A stretch of 64,000 nt of DNA from Brevibacillus antibioticus (GTDB lineage: Bacteria > Bacillota > Bacilli > Brevibacillales > Brevibacillaceae). Below the pieces are notes generated by a model that did no database searches, was not told the origin of the DNA, and worked only from the letters and a program-made list of their open reading frames with translations. The stretch lies in the NCBI RefSeq assembly GCF_005217615.1, contig NZ_SZNK01000001.1:4511001-4575000 (forward strand), read 5' to 3'. Numbering within the stretch: the stretch's first letter is position 1; every line of letters begins with the position of its first letter. Below are positions 18,977-27,674 of this stretch, one piece after another. The position numbers and the translations under genes were made by a program.

Positions 18977-21779
18977 ATAAAGTATCCTCTTGTTCTTCAT
19001 CTTCTCCAAGTTCAATACCTAAAGCATCCAAATCACTCACAACTAACTGTTTAGCTTGATCAAATGCTTCAACTAGTTTTTTTCTCATCTCTGCTTTTAC
19101 CGTTTCGTATTGATCGTCAGTAAATACTGTATTATTTACCTTTTTCAAATAATAATCCAAATTCCTAATTACCCACAATTCATCCGGCTCCAAATTCATG
19201 GGATCTATATATGCTTCTTCTTTAAGAATATATAGAAGCCGTTCAGCTTCTTTTCTTCCATACCAAACAGCATAGTTTGATGATAGTTTCTCAACTATAT
19301 TATTTCGAGTTCCATAAGTAATGTAATTTTCTATTTTAGATTTTATAGATTCCATAGAATCCTTTGTTTGTTGATATTTTGTATTTGTTACACCTGAGTA
19401 ACCTTTCAAAAACATATCAACCGCCATTTTAACGGTCGACTCATCCTTCCATTCAATAGTAAAGCTTTGTTCGTTTATCTTCCTCCGTAAACGTTCAAAT
19501 AAATTATGATAGAAACCGGTTATTAACTTATTAATAATATTACTCTGGTTAGGCGTTAAAGAATCTCCTTCAGCTTGTTTTAGTATTAATTTATTCAAGA
19601 TGCTTTTGAGACGAGTTGCTACCTTGTTCGTAGTTCCATCATTTTCTCCACTATTCAATAACAATGTTAGTTTTTCATTAAAGGTTTTATCATCCCAAGA
19701 ATGGATCTGAATGAGCAGATATACGAAAAGATCATCAATATATTGTGTATTTTCTACCATGCTTTTAACAATTTCTGACCATGATTTGCTACTTTCCGGA
19801 TAATCGTACAAACTTTTATAATAAATATAATCTGCTCTTCTTGCACTTGTATTAGCGAGAAATTCCATAACCGTGCTCACATTGTTACTTCCAGATTTAC
19901 CCTGCTTTGCCCGAATATATTGGTCGTAATATAACCGTGTCAGTAACTCAGGATCTTTATCATCGTCTAGTAGTGACTTTATTAATATTAACATCCAGCG
20001 ATTCTGAATTTCCTCTAAATGCCTTGGCTGCTCTGCCGTTTCCTTAGGTTTCTGAATGAACCAATCTAAATGAGTAGCTGCTTGGTTCGTAAAAAAAAGT
20101 GCATTTTGAAAGCTAACATAGCTAACAACTGTATCCGCTATGATGCCTAATCGGGTTCTTCGCTGAACATTCATAGGCTCAATTTGAAGAAGGTACCTCA
20201 ACAAATTTAGTTCCTGCTCCTTGCATGCCTTTTGATCAAAGCGAATTTCGCCTAGCAATTTTTGTATAACTTCCCCAATTATTACTAATGGCAGCAGTAA
20301 GGAGTAATCAGTTTTTTTAGCTTTGTCACTTTCTTGAGTAAAGCTTACGATGTCATCTAATGCCGAATAATCGAGAAATGTACTCCCAGGATCATGCCCC
20401 CACTGAATAAACCTCTTTAGAATGGGGCTTTGTTTAGCAGCGAGATTTGTCGAAGATAGTATTATGGTATCAATTAGTGATTTAATAATATTAAACCTAT
20501 CTTGCTTATCATTATTTTGAGACCAAATTTCGGGGAAACGCTCATTAATTTCATGGATGTGGTAGTATACGTTAACAATTCCTCGAGGAGTTTGATCAAA
20601 GATGCTATAACTTTTATTAATCGGCTGAAGTTTTTGGCCATTCCCTAATTTATAGTTAAATATGTTCTTATTCCCAAGTAACTTCTCTAGTTGAATCATG
20701 AGGGTCTGATCACCAAACGCAAATTGAGGTATTGTATTCTCATTCCATTGCAACAGTTGATGCCGTCTGGCAGGCGGAATGATCTTCTTAACATATTCAT
20801 GAGCCAAATTTTGTTTTCTGTCTTTAATTGTGTCCCTATCATTTACTTTGAACTCAACACTCATGTTACTATGATGCAATTTTTCATCTTGAATAAGTGC
20901 AAGCATAATGGATTCTTGCAGGATATCGTAATCGCCGGACAATATAGTAACAACATTAGGGTGATTGGCATATTGAAGAATTGCTTCAATTAATTCTCGA
21001 CTTCGTGTCATCTTCAAATCAATGTCGTCAATAAACAAGAATAGTAGCGGTTCTACATCCTCCTTACCTTTACACAATCTTAATAAAGCACGTTGATTCG
21101 CTATTAGGTAAGAAATTAGGCTATTTAGCTTTTCCTTAAATTCAATATCTGGTGTAAGCAATCGTGCTGATTTCTTAATATGCGTTGCGAGATCGTCATA
21201 TGTATGAATCAACAATTGTCTATATTCGCTCTCGGTATACATGTGATATTCAATTAATTCATTAAGACTATTCTGTAGAGGGTTGTTCGGTTTAAAAACC
21301 CCTTTATTGAAATAATCCTGGAACAAATCCCCTTCAACTCCGGCAATCGGTATCATATTTTGTATCTGTTCCATTTGCATTTCCGTTGCTTTCTTGAGCA
21401 AGCCTACAACAGAACCCATAATTTTAGTGTTGTGACCGAAATGATCAGGCTCAATAATTCCAAGAACAATATTATGAGGAATAGCAGAGGTAGGAATACT
21501 TGAATCACTTAGACTCAGTTGATTGATTAAAGTATAGAGAACCGACGTTTTCCCTGTTCCTCTAGCTCCAAATATTCCAATTGTATTGTTTACATCCTTT
21601 TTGAAAACTCTTTGCGAATGTGATCGATAAGAATCCTTGATTGAATCTTTGGTTGTACCCCTTATTTGTTCGATTTGCTTTACTATTAAATCAAATGTCG
21701 GCAATATTTTGTAAACCTCATCTCCAAGGTCTCTTGCCCCGATAAATATTTCTGATTTATTGTTAATAATCTCCATCAT
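18969..21779 (-). CDS. rdrA: RADAR ATPase RdrA
   Basis: P-loop ATPase subunit of RADAR, 936 residues from ATG at 21779 (an adjacent ATG at 21776 is equally possible; AAGGGGG lies 4-7 bases upstream). Walker A is GIFGARGTGKTS (about residues 68-79) and Walker B is LFLFIDDIDL (about 246-255), followed by a sensor-like ILSGDYD. A long helical C-terminal part follows, as expected for this STAND-like family. It is first in the operon and translationally coupled to rdrB. In known RADAR systems the ATPase rings load the deaminase and an infected cell stops growing. The promoter region upstream is AT-rich and runs into an IS3 scar. Confidence 0.87.
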   Translation of the reverse strand: MMEIINNKSEIFIGARDLGDEVYKILPTFDLIVKQIEQIRGTTKDSIKDSYRSHSQRVFKKDVNNTIGIFGARGTGKTSVLYTLINQLSLSDSSIPTSAIPHNIVLGIIEPDHFGHNTKIMGSVVGLLKKATEMQMEQIQNMIPIAGVEGDLFQDYFNKGVFKPNNPLQNSLNELIEYHMYTESEYRQLLIHTYDDLATHIKKSARLLTPDIEFKEKLNSLISYLIANQRALLRLCKGKEDVEPLLFLFIDDIDLKMTRSRELIEAILQYANHPNVVTILSGDYDILQESIMLALIQDEKLHHSNMSVEFKVNDRDTIKDRKQNLAHEYVKKIIPPARRHQLLQWNENTIPQFAFGDQTLMIQLEKLLGNKNIFNYKLGNGQKLQPINKSYSIFDQTPRGIVNVYYHIHEINERFPEIWSQNNDKQDRFNIIKSLIDTIILSSTNLAAKQSPILKRFIQWGHDPGSTFLDYSALDDIVSFTQESDKAKKTDYSLLLPLVIIGEVIQKLLGEIRFDQKACKEQELNLLRYLLQIEPMNVQRRTRLGIIADTVVSYVSFQNALFFTNQAATHLDWFIQKPKETAEQPRHLEEIQNRWMLILIKSLLDDDKDPELLTRLYYDQYIRAKQGKSGSNNVSTVMEFLANTSARRADYIYYKSLYDYPESSKSWSEIVKSMVENTQYIDDLFVYLLIQIHSWDDKTFNEKLTLLLNSGENDGTTNKVATRLKSILNKLILKQAEGDSLTPNQSNIINKLITGFYHNLFERLRRKINEQSFTIEWKDESTVKMAVDMFLKGYSGVTNTKYQQTKDSMESIKSKIENYITYGTRNNIVEKLSSNYAVWYGRKEAERLLYILKEEAYIDPMNLEPDELWVIRNLDYYLKKVNNTVFTDDQYETVKAEMRKKLVEAFDQAKQLVVSDLDALGIELGEDEEQEDTLYG

Positions 21780-21904
21780 TAAACCCCCTTGATTAATTTC
21801 ATTCACCGAAAATTTACAATTCACTTTTTAATATAATAGTACATACGAACATAACACAAGCCGTTACACACTTTGATTGTTTGTAGCCATCTAAAACTGT
21901 AGGC

Positions 21905-22100
21905 TTAGCCCTAATAGTGCAGCCAATTAAGTCGCTTTTGAGATTGCCCGGATTCTCTAAGAGAAAGATAACTTAAAGCGATATTAGGTCTCTCTTCATT
22001 GTAAAAGTTAATGTATCTCTCGATATCTCTATTAGCTTCCAGAAACGAAGCATATTCATTCAGTCTCATCCTTGAGTGTACAAAACCAACGCTCAATGTA
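21905..22100 (-). pseudogene. IS3-family transposase C-terminal remnant
   Basis: The minus strand encodes a fragment with GFVHSRM and DIERYINFYNEERPNIALSY, the end of OrfB transposases of the IS3 group, and then a stop. No OrfA and no inverted terminal repeats are visible. It separates the RADAR pair from the ParB-like gene and marks an old rearrangement. Confidence 0.7.
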
Positions 22101-22344
22101 AGTACCAGTATCCAAATTGCTGTAAACCAAACGTTACTGCTTAATCCCCACTTCTTTTTAGGTGTTAATATAACACTTACTGTTCATTTGACAGTCTGTA
22201 TCGCTATGAACGGCTAGTGAGCGGAGATCATGATCTAAAAACTGTCTCTATTGCTACTAACTTATTACGACACAAAATTCCATATATCGCCATATAGTGT
22301 CTTCCGTAGTAAAATAGAATAATCATATATGAAGGAGCTTTATC

Positions 22345-23333
22345 ATGAAATACACTCCAATCGAAATTCCATTAGATAAATTAATTCTAGATCACTTAAA
22401 TCCTCGTTTTGTAAATATTCCGAACCCAGATGAGGAAGGAATAAAGGAGTACTTAATTGAATATGAGGAAGTTCTTACGATAGCAAAGGGAATTAATGAA
22501 GACGAAGGATTAATCCCCGGTGAAAGAATAATCGTTTGCAAAGAGAATGAAAAGTACATAGTACTTGAAGGAAACAGAAGAATTTGCGCCTGTAAATTAT
22601 TGATCGGGTTACTGATGACCGATGGAAAGCTTCCAAAAGTCAAAAAGAATACTGCAGATAATATTGCCAATATTTATGTTGACTTGGTTGATAGCCGTGA
22701 TCGATTCAATCTACCCTATACAGGAGACATATTAAAGGTATTAGACAGTGGCCCACTCAAGCAAAGCTATATTTTTTTGCAAGACGCTTTCAAAAAGGTG
22801 AGGATATAAATCATATCAGTTCAGATACAAATTCCACCAAAAGAGAAGTCAGAGAGTCTATTCAGAAACATAACTTACTTCAGTATACACTCAGTTTACC
22901 GCTTTGGAATAAGGCCGAACAAAGTAGCATTAATCAAACTGAACTTGAAGTTGATAAGTTTTTAAGAGTATTTTATTCATTGTCGCCTCGCTATAAGAAG
23001 AACGCTAGACAACTCCTTCAAATGACTTTTGATGAAAACAACTATAGTCCTAAATCAGAATTAGACAATAATTCCTTTAATAAAGGACTATATTTATTAG
23101 CGAAGACTGCCTTTATAACTGACACTTTAACAACTCGGAAACATGTAGAAGATGTCCAAGAATTTGTTGAACTGTACAATACAATAATTGAAACAGCTGC
23201 TGGTTCAGATAACAGTTCAACTCCCGGCACTACTACGACCACCAGTAACAATTCATCTCCTGGTACTACTACGACTACTGGTAATGGTTCGAGCTCTCTT
23301 TTTGGTGACAACCATAAAATTCTCTCTATATAG
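22345..23333 (+). pseudogene. ParB-like nuclease-domain protein, frameshifted
   Basis: The first frame (22345-22809) has a ParB/Srx N-terminal domain: IPLDKLILDHLNPR and the diagnostic YIVLEGNRRICACKLL. It reads out of frame after a run of seven T at about 22764-22770. Adding one T would continue SYIFFARRFQKGED and keep the frame open to 23333, giving about 330 residues. The end is low-complexity, with two PGTTTTT blocks. It may be a disabled defence or partition-like gene, or a homopolymer sequencing error. ATG follows AAGGAG. It runs convergently into tnsA of element A. Confidence 0.65.
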
Positions 23334-23397
23334 CGAGAATCAGATCCCTCTGGGTACCACTCTAACACCATATTTTCGAATATCATCGCCACCAAGC

Positions 23398-24225
23398 TTA
23401 ACCTCCTTTGGCTTGAACGGAACGAAAAGACTCGTTAATCTGAAAGTCCTTCGCTTTTAACGTTGGTACAATTCGTTCGTTCATGTTTACAGACCAAATC
23501 TTCCTCCCAATAAAATGCCTGAATAGCGCTAATGATGTTCCGACTTCCAAACCAAGCTGCTCGTCACACACCAAGCACGAACGGGCAATCGTATCGCCTT
23601 CTACCAAATATTTAGCCAACATGCTTTGGAGTTGATTAATGACAAAGGGGCCCAAGTCCGGAACGTCTTCATTGTGAAACTCTTTGTGGACCCACTCGAT
23701 ATTGCGTACAAAATAATCAGGGATGTCCAGATCGGTAATAATCCCCCAATCGACATGGCGGCTTTCCCAGTATCTCCGCTCGATCTCAAACTTCTCAATC
23801 GTACGTTTATCTTCCAACTCTGCGGCGGGTTTAACGGTTCTAGCCACATTTTTGTTTCCTACAGTAATTAGAAAATCTGTAGTCATCACGACCGGCTCTC
23901 CCGTATGTGGAATCATGGGATGCTTCACACCGATTTCCTCTGCAATTATCATTGTTTCCTCAAGTGGAAGAAGAGGATACTGTTCCCGTATATCAGTGAC
24001 CTCATCAGAAAAATCAAGGATGTAGAAGTAATCTCTTTCGAGGTCCGACATAAAGTCATGCCGTCGATTGGTTGTCCATCCTTTACCGCGAGTTGCTCTG
24101 CCATCAGATGGAACATCTTGTATCTCCAGCCAAGGTAAATAGTCTTTACCGATTCCTTGACCTCTACCTTCTTTTATATATTTTTCGATCTTGGCACCAG
24201 TAATTTGCCGTTTGCGCTTGGCCAT
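23398..24225 (-). CDS. tnsA: TnsA-like endonuclease of element A
   Basis: A 275-residue Tn7-type TnsA, the nuclease that cuts the 5' ends of the transposon. Catalytic residues line up with Tn7 TnsA: E63 in LERDYF, D117 in MTTDFLI and K132 in RTVKPA. A C-terminal winged-helix part follows. It is only distantly similar to the TnsA of element B (shared DIREQ-PLLPLE block), so the two are separate lineages. Its ATG remains, but the ribosome-binding site AGGAG is now at about 27494-27498, because element C (3255 bp) sits between them. It is therefore probably not translated normally. No tnsB or tnsC follows. Confidence 0.85.
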   Translation of the reverse strand: MAKRKRQITGAKIEKYIKEGRGQGIGKDYLPWLEIQDVPSDGRATRGKGWTTNRRHDFMSDLERDYFYILDFSDEVTDIREQYPLLPLEETMIIAEEIGVKHPMIPHTGEPVVMTTDFLITVGNKNVARTVKPAAELEDKRTIEKFEIERRYWESRHVDWGIITDLDIPDYFVRNIEWVHKEFHNEDVPDLGPFVINQLQSMLAKYLVEGDTIARSCLVCDEQLGLEVGTSLALFRHFIGRKIWSVNMNERIVPTLKAKDFQINESFRSVQAKGG

Positions 24226-24226
24226 T
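24222..24226. repeat. 5-bp target duplication of element C, left
   Basis: CCATT, the same five bases as at 27482-27486. It overlaps the complement of the tnsA start codon. Confidence 0.8.
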
Positions 24227-24385
24227 TGTCCAAGAAAAATAATGTCTTAGACTGGACTTGTTGATTTGACGCGGTTTTCATCCTTAAATATCGATTGCCC
24301 TACACAAATAAGTTGTAGACTGGACAATAAAACGAACTGGATAAAAGGTTAAATTCGAAAAATAAAGTATTAGACTCGCGAACGA

Positions 24386-24480
24386 TTACCTCTCAATTTC
24401 CTCCGCAACTTTTAACATGTCAATTTTATTGTAGTAAATGAAAAGAACGGACTGGTTTTCCTGCATACTCTTTTTAACTC
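24386..24480 (-). pseudogene. tail of a broken small gene (copy 1)
   Basis: Minus-strand frame ending RVKKSMQENQSVLFIYYNKI and DMLKVAEEIER then stop. A related tail (RVKKYLNEKSSVLFICYNKS...) lies at 27010-27116. Family not recognised. Confidence 0.5.
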
Positions 24481-24556
24481 TATGGGGTAATACCAGCGTC
24501 GCTGACACCGCTCGTAAATATTTCTAAAATATTGAAAATTCCTTACTAAAAGTTCC

Positions 24557-24665
24557 GCAAACGGTGAGTCTCGGAACAAAATCAAGCCTAACAATGCTCT
24601 TCTCTACCTGATTGTTTGAGTATTTGGCATGTTGAAGTGCCAAGTTCCGATTCCAAAAACAAACT
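24557..24665. repeat. dispersed repeat, copy 2 (inverted relative to 13340-13413)
   Basis: Longer version of the repeat at 13340-13413, with about 26 extra bases containing TTGGCA...TGCCAA, which can form a hairpin. Several GTTCCG and CGGAAC boxes lie in and beside it. Confidence 0.6.
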
Positions 24666-25078
24666 CGGAACATCGTTAAATCTTTGTGGTTACAGTTCTG
24701 AGGTGTTATCAAACTACAGCTTTTCGCATTGAGCTGATTTCTGACCATCCTGTATAGTTAAGTTAACCGCGTATTTCGCACGCTAAACGTTTGAATGCAA
24801 TAAAAAACTCTATTCTCTATACGCTAATGGAAATCAAGTTTTTTGTAACTTTTTGTAATGAACGATCGTCTCTATAACTATATAATAATCCATTTTTTTG
24901 AATAGGAGGGATTATTAAGTGGGATGACGTAAAATCTGGAAGCACAAAGGAACATCCACAACAGGGGAGTCAGGTTCGCATCCCCCTAACAAAAAGTTTA
25001 CCATTCGATTGCTCAAACCCGAATCAGCAAATGAACACGACTCTACCATATTCCAAACTCCCAAGGAGATGAGCCCGT

Positions 25079-25780
25079 TTGAAAAATGTTCTTAAAAAGT
25101 CACTAACACTTGTGTGTCTAGCATCCACCTTAGTGGCTGGACAAGCGATGGCTGCGGAAACTTTGTTTACCAATAGTTCCTCAACCAATAAAGATTACGA
25201 TCGTAGCGAAGCAAAAAAATATGCTGAAAAGTATGCTGAGCGACCAGGAAACAAAAATTACGCAAATTACGGAAGCAACGGCGATGGCGGCGATTGCACA
25301 AACTTTGTCTCTCAGGTATTGTATGAAGGTGGAGGCTTGGATTTTCATGGAAATGTTGGTTACAATAGGAACGCGAAGGATTGGTACTATTACGGTCCAC
25401 ATGTTCCTAAAAATACGAGTGATAAAAAATCACGCACATCATCTTGGACAGGCGCCCATCAATTTCGGGAGCACTGGGCTGTAGTGAACGGTTCCGGAGG
25501 GGAATTTGCTTATCAAGCCAAAAAGTACTCAGTTCAGGACGCACAAAAGAATTTTGATGATATTTATCAAGATTTAAATACTGGTGATATTGTTCAATAT
25601 GTTGATGAAAACGGAAGGACAGTACACTCACAAGTCGTGCACAAGTTTAAAGATGGTGACGTATATATGGCACAACATTCTGTTAATGATGAAGATTATT
25701 ATTGGGGAACAGATTTGCGGTTAAGCGAATGGCTTGATTATGGTGGTGCATATGTTATTACCATAGAGATCAAAAAATAA
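25079..25780 (+). CDS. secreted amidase-like protein (Amidase_6 family)
   Basis: Exported protein of 233 residues. A clear signal peptide (MKNVLKKSLTLVCLASTLVAGQAMA) is followed by a domain of the putative amidase family PF12671: paired Tyr/Ala-rich start YDRSEAKKYAEKYA, the nucleophile motif GGDCTNFVSQVL (about residues 70-81), and a HSQVVHKFKDGDVYMAQH block carrying the likely catalytic His. Members are NlpC/P60-related hydrolases thought to act on peptide or cell-wall substrates. The start is TTG, ten bases after AAGGAG. The next gene follows after 31 bp and is also exported, so the two probably work together. It is cargo of element C. Confidence 0.82.
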   Translation: MKNVLKKSLTLVCLASTLVAGQAMAAETLFTNSSSTNKDYDRSEAKKYAEKYAERPGNKNYANYGSNGDGGDCTNFVSQVLYEGGGLDFHGNVGYNRNAKDWYYYGPHVPKNTSDKKSRTSSWTGAHQFREHWAVVNGSGGEFAYQAKKYSVQDAQKNFDDIYQDLNTGDIVQYVDENGRTVHSQVVHKFKDGDVYMAQHSVNDEDYYWGTDLRLSEWLDYGGAYVITIEIKK

Positions 25781-25811
25781 GGACAGATTTTTGTCAATTG
25801 GAGATGATTAT

Positions 25812-26342
25812 ATGCGTAAATTGAATAAGATGCTTGTTTTATCTTTGTCTGCTGCAGCCTTTCTGAGTTTAGGCATCATTGGGGTTGACGCATATGCCGA
25901 TAAAACTTCCAAAGAAGAACGTCTAGCCCAAATGGAGAAGGAATTTAAAGAACAAGAAGAAGCCTTAAATAAGAAGTATACCGACAAACAGGAAGAAAAG
26001 GTAAAAGATTTATCGTGGGAAGTTGGTAAACTGAAAAAGGAGTTACATCCTGAAGATCCTGAAGAAGTTTTAAAAAGGAAACTTAGCGCCTTCAAACAAA
26101 TGACGCTCATTCATGAAAACTCTTATAAAGGTGAAAATGTTGAAGACGTGGATTTCAATGATCCAAAAGTTATCAAGGTTTTGGAAGCGATTGAGAAAAG
26201 AAAACAGCTCATTGAACGAATGGAAAATGAGCTTTCTGGGAATGCGAAATTTGCAACTGGTAAGTCTGCACAAGAATTACTTGAAGAATTCGAACAAGAA
26301 AAAATGAAATTAAGTGATACAACTAAGGACACAAGAGATTAA
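25812..26342 (+). CDS. secreted coiled-coil protein
   Basis: A 176-residue exported protein of unknown function. The signal peptide MRKLNKMLVLSLSAAAFLSLG...ADA is followed by a charged, heptad-rich coiled coil (about residues 35-90; repeats of EEALNKKYTDKQEEKVK type) and a second helical part ending in a Lys/Asp-rich tail. No Cys, no membrane segment after the signal. ATG is chosen after TTGGAG (8-base gap). It follows the amidase-like gene closely and could be a partner or inhibitor of it; that is a guess from position only. Confidence 0.65.
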   Translation: MRKLNKMLVLSLSAAAFLSLGIIGVDAYADKTSKEERLAQMEKEFKEQEEALNKKYTDKQEEKVKDLSWEVGKLKKELHPEDPEEVLKRKLSAFKQMTLIHENSYKGENVEDVDFNDPKVIKVLEAIEKRKQLIERMENELSGNAKFATGKSAQELLEEFEQEKMKLSDTTKDTRD

Positions 26343-27009
26343 AGGGGTATTTCGCTTACTTACCAATCAATGGGACTGTCTCAAAAGTAAATTTTTGGGA
26401 TTAGAGATGCCCCTTTTAAATTTCAAAAACCTTGGTAAAATCAATGTTTCTGATTTTTAAATTTTAGCGGATTTTTCCCTTTTGAACTGCACCCCGTCAA
26501 GTAGACAGTACAAATAATAAAAATTGGTTAAGCCGGCCTTGGTCCTGAATTCCATGGGACTGAGGCCTTCTAATTTTCTATAATCGCTCGTTATTGTAGA
26601 AATGAATGAGGTACCGCCAACCAAATGCGAAAATAGTACGGTAAGACTTTAGCGGACATAGCTTTTTTGACATACCGACTACGTTATCGGACATGAATAG
26701 CCGATTTTGCAGCAATTACATGCCCGATAATAACAATTAGCGATCATGTAATTAGCTATAGTGCAGCCAGTAAAACGCGAATTTACCACGTTTACAAAAC
26801 CAGCGTCGCTGTCACTGCCCGCAAAGTGGTTACTAACTGCTTCCATACGTTTGCCTGGTGTCAATATCCATACCTTGATTTCACTAGTTTTATAGTTGTT
26901 TCGTCAGAGTCTACCCTGTTAAGACATTTCAAACCGTAATAACATCAAGCAGTATTTTGTTCAAATAGATTTGTTCATTTGTTTGTTCTGGAAAAATACT
27001 AATAGCGTT
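26343..27009. other. IS-derived scrap region
   Basis: No intact gene. Contains GGGACTGTCTCAAAAGT (26369-26385), a terminal sequence type common to IS elements, the IS3 remnant listed separately, and AT-rich scrap without further signal. Confidence 0.5.
26490..26640 (-). pseudogene. IS3 (IS150-like) transposase tail, frameshifted
   Basis: Minus strand: YLIHFYNNERL in one frame, then LEGLSPMEFRTKA in another, followed by TTGACGGGGTGCAGTTC, a typical end of this group. OrfA and the rest of OrfB are missing. Confidence 0.75.
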
Positions 27010-27116
27010 CTATCGATCAATCTCTTCCGCAACTATTAACATGTCTGATTTGTTGTAGCAAATGAAAAGGACAGATGACTTCTCATTTAAGTACTTTTTT
27101 ACTCTATACAAGTCCT
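27010..27116 (-). pseudogene. tail of a broken small gene (copy 2)
   Basis: Minus-strand frame ending RVKKYLNEKSSVLFICYNKS and DMLIVAEEIDR then stop, about 70 percent like the fragment at 24386-24480. Lies just after the small zinc-ribbon-like gene. Confidence 0.5.
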
Positions 27117-27129
27117 TTTTGGAATCAAT

Positions 27130-27351
27130 CTATTCTCGACATTTATAATGGTGAGCAGATGTTTGGAGCTTAAATGTTTCTTTGTAGTGAATTACACAGA
27201 ATCTCATCCAGTTAGGTAACTCGTGACTGTCTACCTGTTTTCTATGGTCACGAGAAGCCTTTTGGCGGAAAGCATCACCACAGTACTTTGCATCACGTCT
27301 ACCGTATTGGAACTGCTCATAACAAACTAGGCAGAGCTTAACGTATTTCAT
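27130..27351 (-). CDS. small zinc-ribbon-like protein
   Basis: A 73-residue protein beginning MKYVKLCLVCYEQFQYGRRD. The pattern CxxC, then GRRDAKYCGDAFRQKASRDH, resembles small zinc-binding proteins whose usual motif is YCSDACRQKAY; here the last Cys is replaced by Phe, so metal binding may be lost. GGGAAG lies upstream of the ATG at a usable distance. It is close to the right end of element C. Function unknown; it could be part of a larger broken gene, since a related tail follows it directly. Confidence 0.5.
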   Translation of the reverse strand: MKYVKLCLVCYEQFQYGRRDAKYCGDAFRQKASRDHRKQVDSHELPNWMRFCVIHYKETFKLQTSAHHYKCRE

Positions 27352-27435
27352 TTCATCACTTCCCTAACGTTTTGTCACAGATAGTTATTTTCAAAAACAG
27401 CTCCATTTAAACAGATCATAAAAGCAGCCCTGTTC

Positions 27436-27481
27436 AGTCTAATACTTTATTTTCTAGTCTAAAACTAATTTTCACAGAACA
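27436..27481 (-). repeat. right end of element C: two TnsB-type sites
   Basis: Inverse-oriented sites AGTCTAATACTTTATTTT (27436-27453) and AGTCTAAAACTAATTTTC (27456-27473), terminus ACA at 27479-27481. Confidence 0.8.
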
Positions 27482-27486
27482 CCATT
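27482..27486. repeat. 5-bp target duplication of element C, right
   Basis: CCATT, matching 24222-24226. The original tnsA leader (AGGAG about seven bases from ATG) continues directly to the right. Confidence 0.8.
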
Positions 27487-27627
27487 TGCTCACTCCTAAC
27501 TCATATTCAAAAATAAAAAAGGAGCCACCCGAAGGCAGCCCCAAAATGGAGTCATGATGTAAGTCTATGCTGTAAAATCTGTTGACGTAATAGTAGAACC
27601 GTTACTACCATAATAACCCATTTACTC

Positions 27628-27674
27628 AGTCTAATACTTTATTTTCTGAGTCTAAAACATTATTTTCATCGAAC
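27628..27674 (-). repeat. right end of element A: two TnsB-type sites
   Basis: AGTCTAATACTTTATTTT (27628-27645) and AGTCTAAAACATTATTTTC (27649-27667), then ATCGAAC. The last base of an expected ACA terminus is missing, because TGT of element B follows immediately at 27675. Confidence 0.75.

Larger units (their letters stand above)
24378..25078. other. 700-bp region of element C without an intact gene
   Basis: Holds the tail of a broken minus-strand gene (24386-24480, related to 27010-27116), the inverted copy of the dispersed repeat (24557-24665), and GTTCCG/CGGAAC inverted pairs. From about 24890 it leads into the amidase-like gene. No promoter can be fixed with confidence. Confidence 0.5.
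24227..27481. mobile_element. Tn7-like element C, non-autonomous, 3255 bp
   Basis: Begins TGTCCAAG (24227) and ends ...CAGAACA (27481), with three TnsB-type sites at the left (24234-24253, 24303-24322, 24357-24377) and two at the right in inverse orientation (27436-27453, 27456-27473). It is flanked by CCATT on both sides. It encodes no transposase. Its sites (TTAGACT type) match those of element A, so an A-type TnsABC presumably moved it. Removing it rejoins tnsA with an AGGAG box seven bases before the ATG, which strongly supports the boundaries. Cargo: an amidase-like gene, a coiled-coil gene, IS remnants and a small zinc-ribbon-like gene. Confidence 0.85.
15978..27674. mobile_element. Tn7-like element A (RADAR cargo, defective)
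   Basis: The left terminus TGTTCGATG followed by AAAATAATGTTTTAGACT (15978 on) is mirrored on the minus strand at 27649-27674, identical for 26 bases except the outermost one. Two further TnsB-type sites follow at the left (16056-16075, 16110-16129) and one at the right (27628-27645). Inside are rdrB, rdrA, an IS3 scar, a broken ParB-like gene and tnsA next to the right end, as in Tn7. tnsB, tnsC and tnsD are absent, so it cannot move by itself. Element C is inserted within it. No target duplication is found at the outer ends. Confidence 0.75.

Noticed and set aside
24412..24594. 60-codon minus-strand frame in element C
   Set aside because: A different frame in the same place is conserved in the second copy at 27010-27116, so this one is a shadow.
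24945..24985. tRNA-like T-arm (GGGGAGTCAGGTTCGCATCC)
   Set aside because: No acceptor, D-arm or anticodon arm can be built around it.
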